DNA of 64,000 nucleotides from Reticulitermes speratus. Lineage: Eukaryota > Arthropoda > Insecta > Blattodea > Rhinotermitidae. The position numbers were made by a program, and so were the translations under genes. Below, piece after piece: positions 24,480 to 35,195 of the stretch; positions within the stretch are counted from its first letter, which is position 1; every line of letters begins with the position of its first letter. Below the pieces are notes generated by a model, which saw only the letters and a program-made list of their open reading frames with translations, ran no database searches and was not told the origin of the DNA. The stretch is from the NCBI GenBank assembly GCA_021186555.1, contig JAJKFL010000004.1, positions 21,294,406 through 21,358,405 on the forward strand, in the 5' to 3' direction.

Positions 24480-26408
24480 TAAAACCACAGATGAGTTAGA
24501 CTATTTAGTATTGTTTTGAATATCTGTACAAAAGAATTAAAACTATTTCATATCATTACTGATTTCTGAACTTATACTAGGAGGTACAGGAAATACCTTC
24601 CGCATTACACAGTCCGTTAATCTGGTTTCAGATAAATGGCCCGACGACTGACAGTAACAGTCCAAAACATCTATAGTATTTTCTTAACTCTGAATGCCCT
24701 GCAGGCTAAACAGGCGGCTACAACGAATGGCTTCTACCGAACACATGGGTTGCTCCATACTTAAGTTCACAACTGCTGAAGCCTAAGAGAGGAGTCTAAC
24801 AGCAGTGAGAACTATAGCTGAAAAGTTTAATGTAGAACATACTGAGAGAGAGAGAGAGCTCGCGCGCTCTGTCGGCACAATCTATCCGTCACAGTTATTC
24901 GAGATCCACCGTTACGGAGCCTGTAAAGCGTTATATTACATATTAGCTCAAAGACAAAAATTATCTGAAACACTTTACGGGGTGTCGAGATAGACACAAT
25001 AATGGAAAAACAGCACACAACATTTCTAATAATTTATAGCCCCAAATTAACAAAAGTGTAATTATTATCGATGGGGATAAAGAACACCCTGCACCGAAGG
25101 TAAGATGAATTACCGTCACATATCAATACCAGCTCATAACGAAATTAAAGTTAATAATGGAATGATTATTCTTTATTTCAATTCTACGGAGAGTGCTAAT
25201 TTTAAATAGACCAAGTATGACATGTATATTTCTAGTACTACCAAGTTTTAGTAACAGAATTTAGCTTGGCATTTTAAGTTCAAAAACTGTGAAAACATGC
25301 TACATGAAATCACTCTCTCGAAATGTTCTTACATCTTATCAAAAGTCGCACCTGTGTTGGCATACTGTCTTCGGAATAAAATAAATTTAGTAATATCAAA
25401 TAAAGTAGTTTAACATTCATCCCATAAATCCTTTATTAATGTTCAAAGAACTGCTCTGTCATTATGAGCACTGCCTTATCTATACGAGAGGCCAAGCCGG
25501 TCTTTCTTACTCATCTTTATTAAACCGTCTCTAACTCAGTTATTCAGATACTTCAATAATTCGTTCTTGTCAATCCTTGTTTTCATCCGGAAACACAGTG
25601 TGTATTGTCAAATCTCTATCTTGTTTGTGTATCCTATATGTAATTACCACATTTGCAAGCCATGGTGTGATTTCGGTCACTGGTAGCAATTCCCGGGGTG
25701 CGCTTCTAAATATCCTGCCTACCACAACCATTCGGGTATAATAGGAACTGCCTTGTCAAAAGGGCGCCTTTAGGGCTCGGTTAGTTAGCCTCGGCCCACT
25801 ACATCAAGTGTAGCCTGCACTAACAACAGTAGCTCAACCCAGTTGGAATGTAACACATCACATTTGCTCGGTGTCGCTCAGTGTGTTGGCCGAGCACAGT
25901 GGAATTGTTAATTTGTTGTACTGTGGTGATTAAAAACTAGAGTACATCTCTGCCCACGCGATAATTTACTTGTCATCACTGGTACTTATAATTCAACTTG
26001 TCACCCAGTACTGTGCATATTGTATGAATGCCACATTTACAGTTTTTAATGGCGCACTTCCAATGAAGATTTGTAAAAACATGAACCATCCCTTTCCCGC
26101 GACTGGCCATCTGTCTGTGCTCCTCTAAAGACGCAAGAAACACGAAAGAAATTTTCATGAAATTTTGTACGTTGCGGAAATTTACTAAAATTTATTGACA
26201 CATTCCAAATGTGTTTCGAAAATAATAAGCAGAAGTTTATAGATAACAGACGTACACACTTTCCCTGCGTTTTTCTAGTATAACTACCTAAAGCAAAAGT
26301 TATTTCGAACGACAGTTGTGGAGTAAAAAAACACGCACTTTGTGTACAGTACACTTTTTCCTTAAATATTAAGGTTTTAAAGACAACCAAACAAATGCAC
26401 AAAAAAGT
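24480..26408. other. no gene recognised
   Basis: AT-rich DNA with a GAGAGAGAGAGAG run at about 24844. No coding or SINE motif recognised. The 118-codon minus ORF (26046-26402) has no recognisable motif. Confidence 0.45.
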
Positions 26409-26431
26409 TACAAAACTGTTATTTTTTTGTT

Positions 26432-26700
26432 AAGGGCCCCGCAGTAGATGCTACGGACGCACCACAGCCTTGAGGCTTGTAGTGCAACCCTGTGATGAAG
26501 ATGATTATTTTTTTTTTTCGTTTTTCCTTGTAATGGAGCAACGGTGGAATGAATTTGACACGGAAAAAACCGAAGTACTCGGGGAAAAACATGTCCCAGT
26601 GCCACTTTGTCCACCACAAATCCCACATGGACTGACCCGGGATCGAACCCGGGCCTCCGCGGTGAGAGGCCGGACTAACCGCCTGAGCCATGGCACGGCC
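26432..26700 (-). mobile_element. SINE family A, full length
   Basis: Minus-strand copy with head, body and GGGGCCCTT end. It carries a 2-base deletion beside the A box region (plus-strand GGCCGGACTAACC where other copies have GGCCGGCGACTAACC). Target duplication ACAAAACTGTTA (26410-26421) and ACAGAACTGTTA (26702-26713), one mismatch, with the A-tail seen as TTTTTTT at 26423. Confidence 0.9.
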
Positions 26701-26713
26701 GACAGAACTGTTA

Positions 26714-28119
26714 CGAGATGCCTGCATCACCTACCTTCTTGCCCTTGTGTTAGATAAATTGCGCTGTACTCGTAAAAAATACTACGTGTACACGTTGATC
26801 ATTCAACATTTTGCAAAAACTGCTATAAGTTGATTGGAAAATATGAAACGGACAAACCGAACTCATTTATTCTACTCGTGAAACTGATGGTGTGCACATC
26901 TGCAAATAAAGGCCCCGTACTTTGTCTAGAAGATATATATACTGTAATGATGATCCATAAATTTGTATGAGTTTCGGTCGTTGTCAGTATTAAACCGTTC
27001 TCGTTATTCAGTCATCCTAAATTAATCGTGCCGGTCAACTGCGAATGTTACTTAGAGATGAGTATGACCTAATAACTCTTATGAAAGACAAATCCGAACA
27101 AAAACTACAGAAGTATTTCCAGTGGACACCCTTAAGAAGTAATTCAGCACCAGCCTGAAGCGAAGAAAAACACAAAAATGTTACGGTTCAATCGGCCCAC
27201 ATTCGAACAAAAAACGTACCCAATAACGTGGCTAATATAGTCAAAAGTAAATTAAGAAAATCAGTAATGGGAACTGAAACATGAATCTCTCAAATATCAT
27301 ATGCACTATCACAACGTCACTTACAAAGGTGGGTGACAATCTCATATGAACAAATCGGGAATCAAAACCGTATCTTTCGAAACCTATAGTTAAGCAGTTA
27401 CAATCCCTACCTCGTGTTTGAAAGTTTGGGGTTCAGATATCGGCCCGACAAAATCCTCCCAGAGCTGCTTCCTTCAACATTTGTGCCAATTCATCATATA
27501 TAAATACCCCACAATTCAAGGTTACATAACCAGGACAGCTGAAGAAAATGTGTTAAATAGACCAAGTCAATAAATCAATCAACCAATCAATAATCATTCA
27601 ATCAATGAATCAACCAAAGGCAGGACTGTGTAATAGAAGATCCGTACTCTGGCTGAAATAAGAATTTGCAGTTCAATCCAAGATAATATTCTCTGTTGCA
27701 AACCTTAGAAACGGATGCGTCTAGACGTCGCTACAGCCTTAAATGGAAGCAAAACGACACGTCTGCTGAATGTGCAATAAAAGATGTGAAAAGAGGGTCT
27801 ATGGTTCTTATGCTGTAAGCTCTGTCGCACCGACGGGAAGAATGTAACATCCTCTTGAAGCATGACAGGCCTGACGAATTATGATTTGCAAAGTATTTCA
27901 ATATTAGAGTCAAGCAGCCGTCCGCACTCAGACGCTTCGTGATATCGCTACATTACACACTGTCGCATATACGTACATTTTATCGGCAAGTAGAAAATAA
28001 TACGGTAGAAAATGTGCGTGTCACTTTCACATTGACATGATATCGGATTATTGCTTCACAATTTTTAGAAAAAGGATGTTGGGCATGAACTGTATTTTGA
28101 TTTTCTGTGCAATGTTTAC
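26714..28119. other. no gene recognised
   Basis: A weak tRNA-like pair (TATAGTTAAGCAG, about 27388, and GGGGTTCAGATATC, about 27430) may be a very old SINE head. Nothing else. Confidence 0.4.
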
Positions 28120-28375
28120 CCGAATCTTTTCTCGACTCAAGAAAAATTCAGCCAGATATCACACAGTTATATAGACAGCTCTTCATGCAAAGTATCTGTA
28201 ACCAAACGTGGTTTCGATAGACAGATCTTCGTTAATATCTCAAATATAAAATTTCAATAAAATGCGTACAATGTGGGCCGAGCTGGTTCATGTGGACGGA
28301 CAGAAGGACGGACGGGCACACAGACATGACGGAATTCATAATGGGCTTTCGAAATTTTGCGAACGCGCCTAAAGG
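28120..28375 (+). repeat. dispersed repeat family E, copy 3
   Basis: Matches family order: TTTTCTCGACTC, AAATTTCAATAAAATGCGT, CATGTGGACGGACAGAAGGA, CACACAGACATGACGGAATT and AATTTTGCGAACGCGCCTAA. More diverged in its first half. Confidence 0.6.
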
Positions 28376-29044
28376 GCCTATTAATAATTTTGGCCAAAAT
28401 AAAACAATAAATCTGATATTTTAACAAACACAAAACCTCAAAGGCACATCAGATATATTCACAAAAATGATACCTCATAATAGTACTCCACAAAATGTAT
28501 TATTTCAGAAACGTATACTTCAGCGGATTTGTTGCTGTATATGACACTGAATTACGAAATCTTATAGTATGGAATGCTTCTGAATTGACAGCATTGAAAA
28601 CCCGGAATTTGCACTTTGTTATACATTAAATATTGTGCTCTTAATACGTAAATGGCCGTAAATATTCTAGGATAGGTTATGAAGCTCACGAGCTTTGTAA
28701 ACAAATTTGTAGGATTGTACCTAGCAAATCCAGGATCTGTCATAATTCCTTTGTTTATTTAATTATTCTTTTTCAGTTGCATAAGTAAGCTTAACCCATC
28801 GTCGAATAGAAGAATGGTCGAATAGAAGTATGAATGTGATTAACGTAGTAGAAAGTATATATAATGACGCGGTTGTGGCCTATTTTAAAACTCCAGAACT
28901 TACATGGAGGTACCGAAGGACACCAACAGAAAGCTAAGTGAGGATATCTTGTCTCCGGGTCAAGCATTGACAATGGAAATGTATAATACGAAGCAAGGTA
29001 GCTGATAATTAAACTACGTTAGTAACTTTTAATACTGACATTAA
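28376..29044. other. no gene recognised
   Basis: AT-rich; nothing recognised. Confidence 0.5.
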
Positions 29045-29310
29045 TAATCGAAGGGCGGTCGGGAAGGCTGTCGGTATAGCGAATCGCTACGAGCTGGACG
29101 GTCCCGGAATCGAATCCCAATGGAGGCGAGGTTTTCCGTGCCATCCAGACCGGCCCCCAGACCCACCCAGCCTCCTGTAAATGTGTACCGAGTTATTCCC
29201 GGCGGTAAAGCGGCCGGAGCGTGGTGATGACCACCCACCTCCTTCTAGTGCCGGGTTACGAATGGGTTGGAGCTATACCTCCGCCTCTTCTCTCTGCTTG
29301 CATTGGCATG
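29045..29310 (+). mobile_element. SINE family B copy
   Basis: Plus-strand copy with the head region GGCTGTCGGTATAGCG, B box CCGGAATCGAATCCC (about 29105), then AGGCGAGGTTTTCCGTGCC, CCACCCAGCCTCCTGTAAAT, TATTCCCGGCGGTAAAGCGG, GACCACCCACCTCC and GGGTTGGAGCTATACCTCCG. The B box reads slightly off consensus. The roughly 250-bp body makes this one of the clearest copies of the family. Confidence 0.75.
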
Positions 29311-29314
29311 TCAT

Positions 29315-29929
29315 GGGGTAACCATGTATTAATAATGAGATGCATCCTTTGGCGCATGCGCAGTATGGTACAAGCAGACTACGTACTTTGCCACAAGAAC
29401 GTGTGGGCCTTAGCAAGAGAGGTCCAGATTTAAGTGCCACCTGTAGATTCCTGGCAACAGAATAGGCAGCCTTCTTCTTATCTACCGATTCAGCATCTAA
29501 CAAGGCTATGTAAGACATAAAATAGTACTGAGATGTTTACTAAGTGAATCCTGCACAACGCCCGTCCCAAGGCAAATCATGTTTGTGGTAGTAGTTTTTA
29601 GTCCGTAATAATGACATCGATCTCTTATAAAACACAACATGAGGGATTTTACTGGTCACGTGTCTTTAAGTAAGATGGATAAGATGACGTGGAACTCTGG
29701 AGCAGTCTGCAGAAAGCCCTCTCAGACCTCTTACGAGCGCTGTTGACAGCAAAAGGGCTTATTACGTTGCCTGGACAACCGAAGGGAGTGCTGATATGTT
29801 AGAGCCACGACTGTTAATGTTACACACCTACAAGCAAGGAACTGCAAACACAATCAGCCTATTTTTTTTGACGTGTTGGTAATAGATCAACGAGTATGGA
29901 GGGTTAGTGGAATTATTCTGAGAGAGGAA
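29315..29929. other. no gene recognised
   Basis: No repeat or coding motif recognised. Confidence 0.45.
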
Positions 29930-30790
29930 ACCCGAATTTCTCAGAGAAAAATCTATTATTGGGTGACAGCATCCATATTATAACGGAAAAAACTGGAGCT
30001 GTATTAGTCACTTGTAAGGGGATTGGTCGAGAAGCAAATGCTGAGAAAACCGAGTATATGTCCATGTCTCGTGGACAGAATGCAAGGACAAAATCACAAC
30101 ATAAAGATAGACAATAAATCCTTTTAAAGTGTGGAATAGTTAAAATATTTGGGAACAACATCAACAAATCAAAATCTCATTCATGAAGAAATTAAGAGCC
30201 CACTGAACTCAGGGTATGCTTGCTCTCATTTGGTGCAGAATCTTTTGTCTTCCAATTTGCCATCCAAAAATAACTACTAAAATATACAGAACTGTTGTTT
30301 TGTATGGGTGTAAAACTTGGTCTGTCACATTGAGGGAGGAACATACATAAGCTGAGGATATTTGAGAATCGAGTGCTGAGGAAGACATTTGGGCCTGAGA
30401 GGGATTAGGTAAAGGGGAAGTGGAGAAGATTTCATAATGAAGAGCTTTATGACATGTAATCCTCACCAAATATTATTCGGGTGATCAAATCAAGAATGAA
30501 ATGGGCGGAGCATTTGACACGTATGGGGGAGAGGAGCATACAAAGTTTTTGTGGAGAAACCTGAGGGAAGGAAACCACTTGGAAGACACAGGCGTAGATG
30601 GAAGAATAATATTAAAATGGATCTTCAGGAAGTGGTATGGAGTCATGGATTGGATTGAACTGCTTCAGGATAGGGACAAGTAGCGAGCTCTTGTGAATGC
30701 GGTAATTAACCTACGGGTTCCATAAAATACGTGGAATTTCTTGACTAGCTGAGGATGTATTTGCTTGTCATAAAAGACTGTTCCTTGGAG
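29930..30790 (+). pseudogene. non-LTR retrotransposon (LINE) ORF2 C-terminal relic
   Basis: The plus strand, read across several frames with stops, gives in order GLEANAEKTEYMSMSRGQN (30030-30090), LLFCMGVKL corresponding to VLYGCETW (30285-30320), LRIFENRVLRKTFG (30350-30400), SPNIIRVIKSRMKWA (about 30465-30510), HLTRMGERSIQSF, GRKPLGR-like, then WRNNIKMDLQEV (about 30600-30635), WIELLQDRDK (30650-30680) and LVNAVINLRVP (30690-30725). This is the region after the reverse transcriptase catalytic core of an insect ORF2 and runs to its natural end. The endonuclease domain and most of the reverse transcriptase are missing, as expected from 5' truncation. Numerous stops and shifts show it is dead. 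Shorter relics of the same family lie at 12086 and 60799. Confidence 0.8.
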
Positions 30791-30857
30791 TCAGTTAGTT
30801 CAGCTGCACAGTCAGAGAACCATTTATTGACAGCTGTAGACCTACTTCCTGGAGGTT

Positions 30858-31560
30858 ATACAAGGTGTACCCTATAAGAGGCAACCCAATATTGTAAGCC
30901 ACTTATTTCTATTTTCACTTTTTTAAAACATGCCAGGAATGTAATAAAGAATATCTAAGTACACAAAATGCCGTAAACGTCCCCCACCATTTTGCAGGCA
31001 GGCATTTACTCTTCTCACAGTGTTTTTGTAACTTCTCGAATAGTTTGCCGGCAACAGGCTGTTCAGTGTTATTTTTAAGGTCTTCCAGAATTCTTGGATT
31101 ATTGCAGCACGCTCTTTGTTTAAGAAATCCCCACAGAAAGAAGTCAGGTGGCGTTAGGTCTGGGGACCGCGGTGGCCAAAATCCCATGCCCGACAAGACG
31201 TCCTGTAAGAAAATTGTTGTTTTCGCAGTAGGGGCGGTCGCCCCATCTTGGTGAAACCAGCAACCCTATTTATTCTCTTCTAGCAGAGCAACGAAATGAG
31301 TCAAAATGTCTGAATAATTTTCCGCAGTAATTGTCTCTTCAAATAACTGTCGTCCAACGATTTGTTTTCGAGACACCGCTTACCAAACACCAACCTGTGA
31401 TGAATGCAGAGGATTTTCATGCAGTGCACGTGGGTTTTCAGCAACCCATATTCTATTGCTTTGACTATTAATGTATCCACTGAAGTGGAATAACGCTTCG
31501 TCCGTAAAAAAACAAATTGTCCAACACATAAACCAATAAACATAGGCAGTCTCCAAAACA
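30858..31560 (-). pseudogene. mariner-like element, 5' truncated, transposase relic
   Basis: On the minus strand the transposase reads FFTDEALFHFSGYINSQ (first catalytic D, about 31490-31530), IWVAENPRALHENPLHSSQV, a stop, VSRKQIVGRQLFEETITAE, a stop, GCWFHQDGATAPTAKTT (second catalytic D, about 31240), then SGMGFWPPRSPDLTPPDFFL (last catalytic D, about 31150) and the C-terminus ending near 30915. All three catalytic acids remain and the frame is kept over about 200 codons, broken only by two in-frame stops. Downstream of the stop, GTTATACAAGGTGTACCCTA (about 30857-30876) looks like a terminal inverted repeat. The N-terminal DNA-binding domain and the other terminus are missing beyond about 31560. 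Different in sequence from the element at 1-815. Confidence 0.8.
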
Positions 31561-31635
31561 TACTACACCAGGATCCATTACACAACGCCCACATCATAAC
31601 TGATTGACTTTTTATATCTTTTTAATGTGTGTATG

Positions 31636-31976
31636 GGTCGACCTCGGTGGACTAGTGGTTAGCGTGCTCGCCACAGGACCCAAGGTTCGCGGGTTCGATC
31701 CCCGACCGAGGTCGATGGATTTTTAAGGGTGAAAAAAAAATGTCGTAGATTTACGGCATGTAATAGAACCTTACGGCATGAATGAATTGTAAGCAAAATT
31801 AAGAGGCCATTTCTCACCCAAGTCTCCTGACTGACTGCCAGATGGCTCTGGCATTCACATCAGAATCGAGTTGAAAAGCGCGGCCAGTCAGCCGGTCCCT
31901 CACTGCCGCAAATGCACAAAGACCTCGTAACCTCGGAAAGAGGAGGCCCAAGCCCATATAGGGCTGTCGAGCCATG

Positions 31977-32015
<39 letters not shown>
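31636..32015 (+). mobile_element. SINE family C2 with tRNA-like head and (TTA)n tail
   Basis: A complete SINE. Its head (31641-31713) is a 73-nt tRNA-like unit with a perfect 7-bp acceptor stem ACCTCGG/CCGAGGT, A box TAGTGGTTAGCG and B box GGGTTCGATCCCC. The body holds AAATTTACGGCATG-type repeats and TGACTGACTGCCAGATGGC. The 3' end AGGGCTGTCGAGCCATG is shared with family C although the heads differ. It ends in (TTA)n at 31978-32015. Target duplication TAATGTGTGTATGG (about 31622) and TAATGTGTATATGG (about 32015), one mismatch. Whether the head folds fully (the D arm is weak) is unclear; I do not call it a functional tRNA gene. Confidence 0.85.
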
Positions 32016-32021
<6 letters not shown>

Positions 32022-32070
32022 TATATGGATTGCTAGTTCAGTTGTGTGAAGTTATACTTTGATATGAATC

Positions 32071-32105
32071 CCTGATGATGATCCCATTGAGGAACGAAAC
32101 ATGGA
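32071..32105 (+). ncRNA. hammerhead-like motif, partly degraded
   Basis: CTGATGA, extra T, stem II GATCC/GGAAC (one mismatch), GAAAC, then ATGG where stem III needs GT. Core strand bases are intact but stem III and stem I do not close well. Confidence 0.35.
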
Positions 32106-32109
32106 GATA

Positions 32110-32475
32110 TTGTAATATAAAACATCTAGACACAATATAGTGCATTTTGTTGGACTGGATATTGTGATTTGATTATCGACAGTGCACAGTATGAACAACA
32201 TACAAAATGAAGAACATGAACACCTTCGTGTCAAAAAAAAAATTACCACGCAACTGGTAGCCAACAGAACTGAAGCAAGGCAGTGAACTTGTGCTGAACG
32301 ACTTGGCAAATGTTTGAAGTGTCCATTGCAGTGGGGGAGGGGGGGAGCAGCTTCTTACATACATGCTTCAGTATTTATACATGTCTGAACTGTGGGTTGC
32401 GTCATATACGGTACAGCCTGTACAATTTGTGCCCTGTTGAAGGAAACATTCTTAAACATTATGTTCCTTATCTCC
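32110..32475. other. no gene recognised
   Basis: Nothing recognised apart from a G-run near 32333-32345. Confidence 0.5.
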
Positions 32476-32509
32476 TCCGATGCTGAGTTTTTTTTTTTTT
32501 TTTGGTAGA

Positions 32510-32788
32510 GAAGGGCCCCGCAGCAGAAGCTACGGACGCACCGCAGCCTTAAGGCTTATTGTGCAACCCTGTTATGAAGATGAAGAGAAAGATTATCGGT
32601 TTTTTCATTTTTCCAAGTAATGTAGCACCGGTGGAATTAAATTGACAGGGGAAAACCGAAGTACTCGGGGAAAAACCTGTCCCAGTGCCACTTTGTCCAC
32701 CACAAATCCCACATGGACTAAGCCAGGATCAAACCCCGGCCTCCGTGGTGGGAGGCCGGCGACTAAACGCCTGAGCCATGGCACGGCC
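32510..32788 (-). mobile_element. SINE family A, full length
   Basis: Minus-strand copy with all blocks. The B box is changed (plus-strand GGATCAAACCCC, so GGTTTGATCC on the minus strand). A-tail seen as 17 or more T on the plus strand (about 32488-32503). Target duplication TCCGATGCTGA (about 32477) and TCTGATGCTGA (about 32791), one mismatch. Confidence 0.9.
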
Positions 32789-32801
32789 CTTCTGATGCTG
32801 A

Positions 32802-33395
32802 ATTAATAAAAAAACAATTCATACTGTACGTATGGAATGGCCAAATTTTTAACATTATACGACAAGGGATAAAACCCAGAGACAACACAAACATCCACGC
32901 CGTCAAAGGGATCGGAGCACGCGACCTCTGCCGAAAACATTAGTACCTTTAATATAGCGCTCGTCACTACTGATCACCTTTTGAGTTATGTCTATGTGAC
33001 CATGCTTGTAAAGAAAACAGTGCTTCCAAGTAATTAGTACCGTGTTAGTTCCTTTGTCAATGTAATTTTGTGGAGAGCAGTTTAAGTATTCTTACGGCAT
33101 ACATATATAAGGACAAGAGACAGAAAAGCCAGCAGAAATACCCTGACTTAATTAATGGTATCTGCCTAGAATGAACAAAAGAAAATGCACAAATACTGCT
33201 GAGCTAATGGCAGTTCATTAGCAGTACGGCCAAGCTCTGGAACTAGAACAAATTAAAGGGAAAAGAGATGTAAAAACACTACAAATTGTTCTGCAGACTC
33301 TCTTTGACCTCTAAGTAGCCAGATAATGTAAATGTCTAACTGTTTAACTAAGACGTTAAACTTCATTCCAAAGTGGTAGTGTATTGGCCAAGGGT
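32802..33395. other. no gene recognised
   Basis: No feature recognised. Confidence 0.5.
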
Positions 33396-33397
33396 GA

Positions 33398-33890
33398 GGC
33401 CGTGCCATGGCTTAGGCGGTTAGTCGCCGGCCTCCCACCGCGGAAGCCCGGGTTCGATCCCAAAGCCGATCCCAGTGGCCGTGCGGTCTAAGGCGTGGGT
33501 CTTCGGCCGCTCGCTTACTAGGATCGTGGGTTCGAATCCCACCGGGGGCATGGATGTTTGTGTTGTGTTAGATGTATGGACGATAGCATGAAACATAAGG
33601 TGACATGCAGGACAAAAAGGACTTCAACAGTACAAACGGATGAAAGGGGAAAACCCAGGAATTAATACAAAAAAAAAAAAATCCCGGGTCAGTCCATGAG
33701 GGATTTGTGGCGGACAAAGTGGCACTGGGACAGGTTTTTTCCCCGTGTACTTCGGTTTTCCCCTGTCAATTTCAATCTACCGGTGCTCCATTACACGGAA
33801 AAACGAAAAAACTAATAATCTTCATCACAGGGTTGCACAATAAGCCTCAAGGCTGCGGTGCGTCCGTAGCATCTGCTGCGGGGCCCTTCA
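33398..33890 (+). mobile_element. SINE family A interrupted by another SINE
   Basis: The head (33398-33462: GGCCGTGCCATGGCTTAGGC, B box GGTTCGATCCC) is split from the body (33682-33890: GGGTCAGTCCATG, GTGGCACTGGGACAGG, CCGGTGCTCCATTAC, GCATCTGCTGCGGGGCCCTT) by a 219-bp family C SINE. Joining the two parts restores the family A order, so family A was present first. Confidence 0.9.
33463..33681 (+). mobile_element. SINE family C, nested, poly-A variant
   Basis: Starts GCCGATCCCAGTGGCCGTGC with A box region GTGCGGTCTAAGGCG, followed by the B box GGGTTCGAATCCC and GGGGGCATGGATGTTTGTG. After that the body differs from the copies at 44126 and 57502 and ends in an A run (about 33669-33681) instead of CTGTCGAGCCAT. 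The sequence ATCCC is present on both sides of the insert, consistent with a short target duplication within the host SINE's B box. Confidence 0.85.
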
Positions 33891-33894
33891 CCCC

Positions 33895-34321
33895 CCTCCC
33901 CCAAAACCATTGGTGCCTTTAAAACACAAAGATTTAAATTTGTAGCCTACGTAATTGAAGACATGCACCCTAAAACAGGGACGGATGTCGAGTTAATGCA
34001 TTTATAATTTCCTTTATCTGCTACGACGGTCCAAAAATACCTCCTTTGAATTGAGAACTACCAGGCTAGGGCCTGTATGTCCAGTAGAGTAAATTGTTAT
34101 GATGAACAATGGCGATAATGACAGTGACGTTTTGGAAGACTTTAACATGGTCACCTATGATTTCTGAATTTGGTGATAACACGCGGTAGATGCAACTTAA
34201 CGTATTATCTTACATATCTAATCCACTCTAAGAATCAGCTTAAATAGGTACTTAGAAAAGTAACATGTTACACGAGGTGGTGTATCACGAATGTAATGCA
34301 ATGGTGCAACTAAAGGAAAAT
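33895..34321. other. no gene recognised
   Basis: No feature recognised. Confidence 0.5.
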
Positions 34322-34329
34322 GACGGTGA

Positions 34330-34628
34330 TGCAGAGGCAAAGTGGCTCCTATGCACGACAAGAAAGCTCGAGGCAGTGGAAGTATATCTCCACTCATTCT
34401 TGTCCTCGACAATAGGTAGAGGTAAGTGGTAAACTGTACGCCCCGGTCGCTTTACTTACGGGAAACTAACGCATTACTACCATTAAATAGAGTCAGGTGA
34501 GGCCCAGAGCCAGTCTCGACGCTATGGAGAAGAAAAATCTTACCCATGCCGGAAATGGAACCATGATTCCTCGGATGTAAAGTCCGTAGATTAGTCACTA
34601 TAAAGACTGAGCTATCTTCAAACCAAAC
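34330..34628 (-). mobile_element. SINE family B copy, old
   Basis: Minus-strand copy. Blocks CTCCACTCATTCTTGTCCTC, GTCAGGTGAGGCCCAGAGCC and GCTATGGAGAAGAAAAATCT are clear. The B box is decayed (GGTTCCATTTCCGG on the minus strand). GACGGTGA at 34322-34329 and 34629-34636 may be the target duplication. Confidence 0.65.
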
Positions 34629-34859
34629 GACGGTGAGATAAACAACACAGGCAGTGTACGTATAACGTAACATTGAGGTTCGTTCGAGTAACCATTGTTG
34701 CCGTGGAAAAGCAATAAGTATTACATATCCTCTGTGTGTGTCTGTAGCATTAGTTATCCAGCACGCGAAGCGCATGTGCCGTATTATGTTGTCACCTGTG
34801 GCCTGTCCGGCTCTACCATATTTTTCCACTTTATCTCATAGACGGCACGATTTTCGGAA

Positions 34860-35195
34860 AAAAATGTTATTGAACATAAAATGGGTGTTTTGATTTTCTC
34901 TACAATTTTTGTTGAAAAATTTCTCATTCTAAAAAGAACTGAGCGAGATATTATCATAAATGTACATAGGTCTTTATGTAAAGTGCACGTTATTCTTGTA
35001 ACATTTTAAAGAAACCCGAATTTTCTCGACATATTTTCGAAAATACACAAACACGAAATTTCATGAAAATCCGTCCAGTGGGAGCAGAGTTTTTCCATGC
35101 GCACGGACGGACAGACGAAGAGACGGACACACAGATACACAGACATGACGAAGCTAATGGCTGCGTTTCACAATTTTGCGAACGGACCTAAAAAT
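34860..35195 (+). repeat. dispersed repeat family E, copy 4 (best preserved)
   Basis: Longest copy: GTGTTTTGATTTTCTCTAC, TTTATGTAAAGTGCACGTTA, TTTTAAAGAAACCCGAATTT, TTCATGAAAATCCGTCCAGT, GCACGGACGGACAGACGAAG, CAGACATGACGAAGCTAATG and AATTTTGCGAACGGACCTAA. No ORF of note. Confidence 0.65.

Noticed and set aside
26470..26757. ORFs inside SINE copies (also 21182, 22103, 46982, 48453, 57488)
   Set aside because: GC-rich SINE sequence is open by chance in several frames; the same frames recur in every copy and encode nothing.
31641..31713. Functional tRNA gene
   Set aside because: Although the acceptor stem is perfect, the D arm is weak and it is the head of a SINE with body, tail and target duplication.
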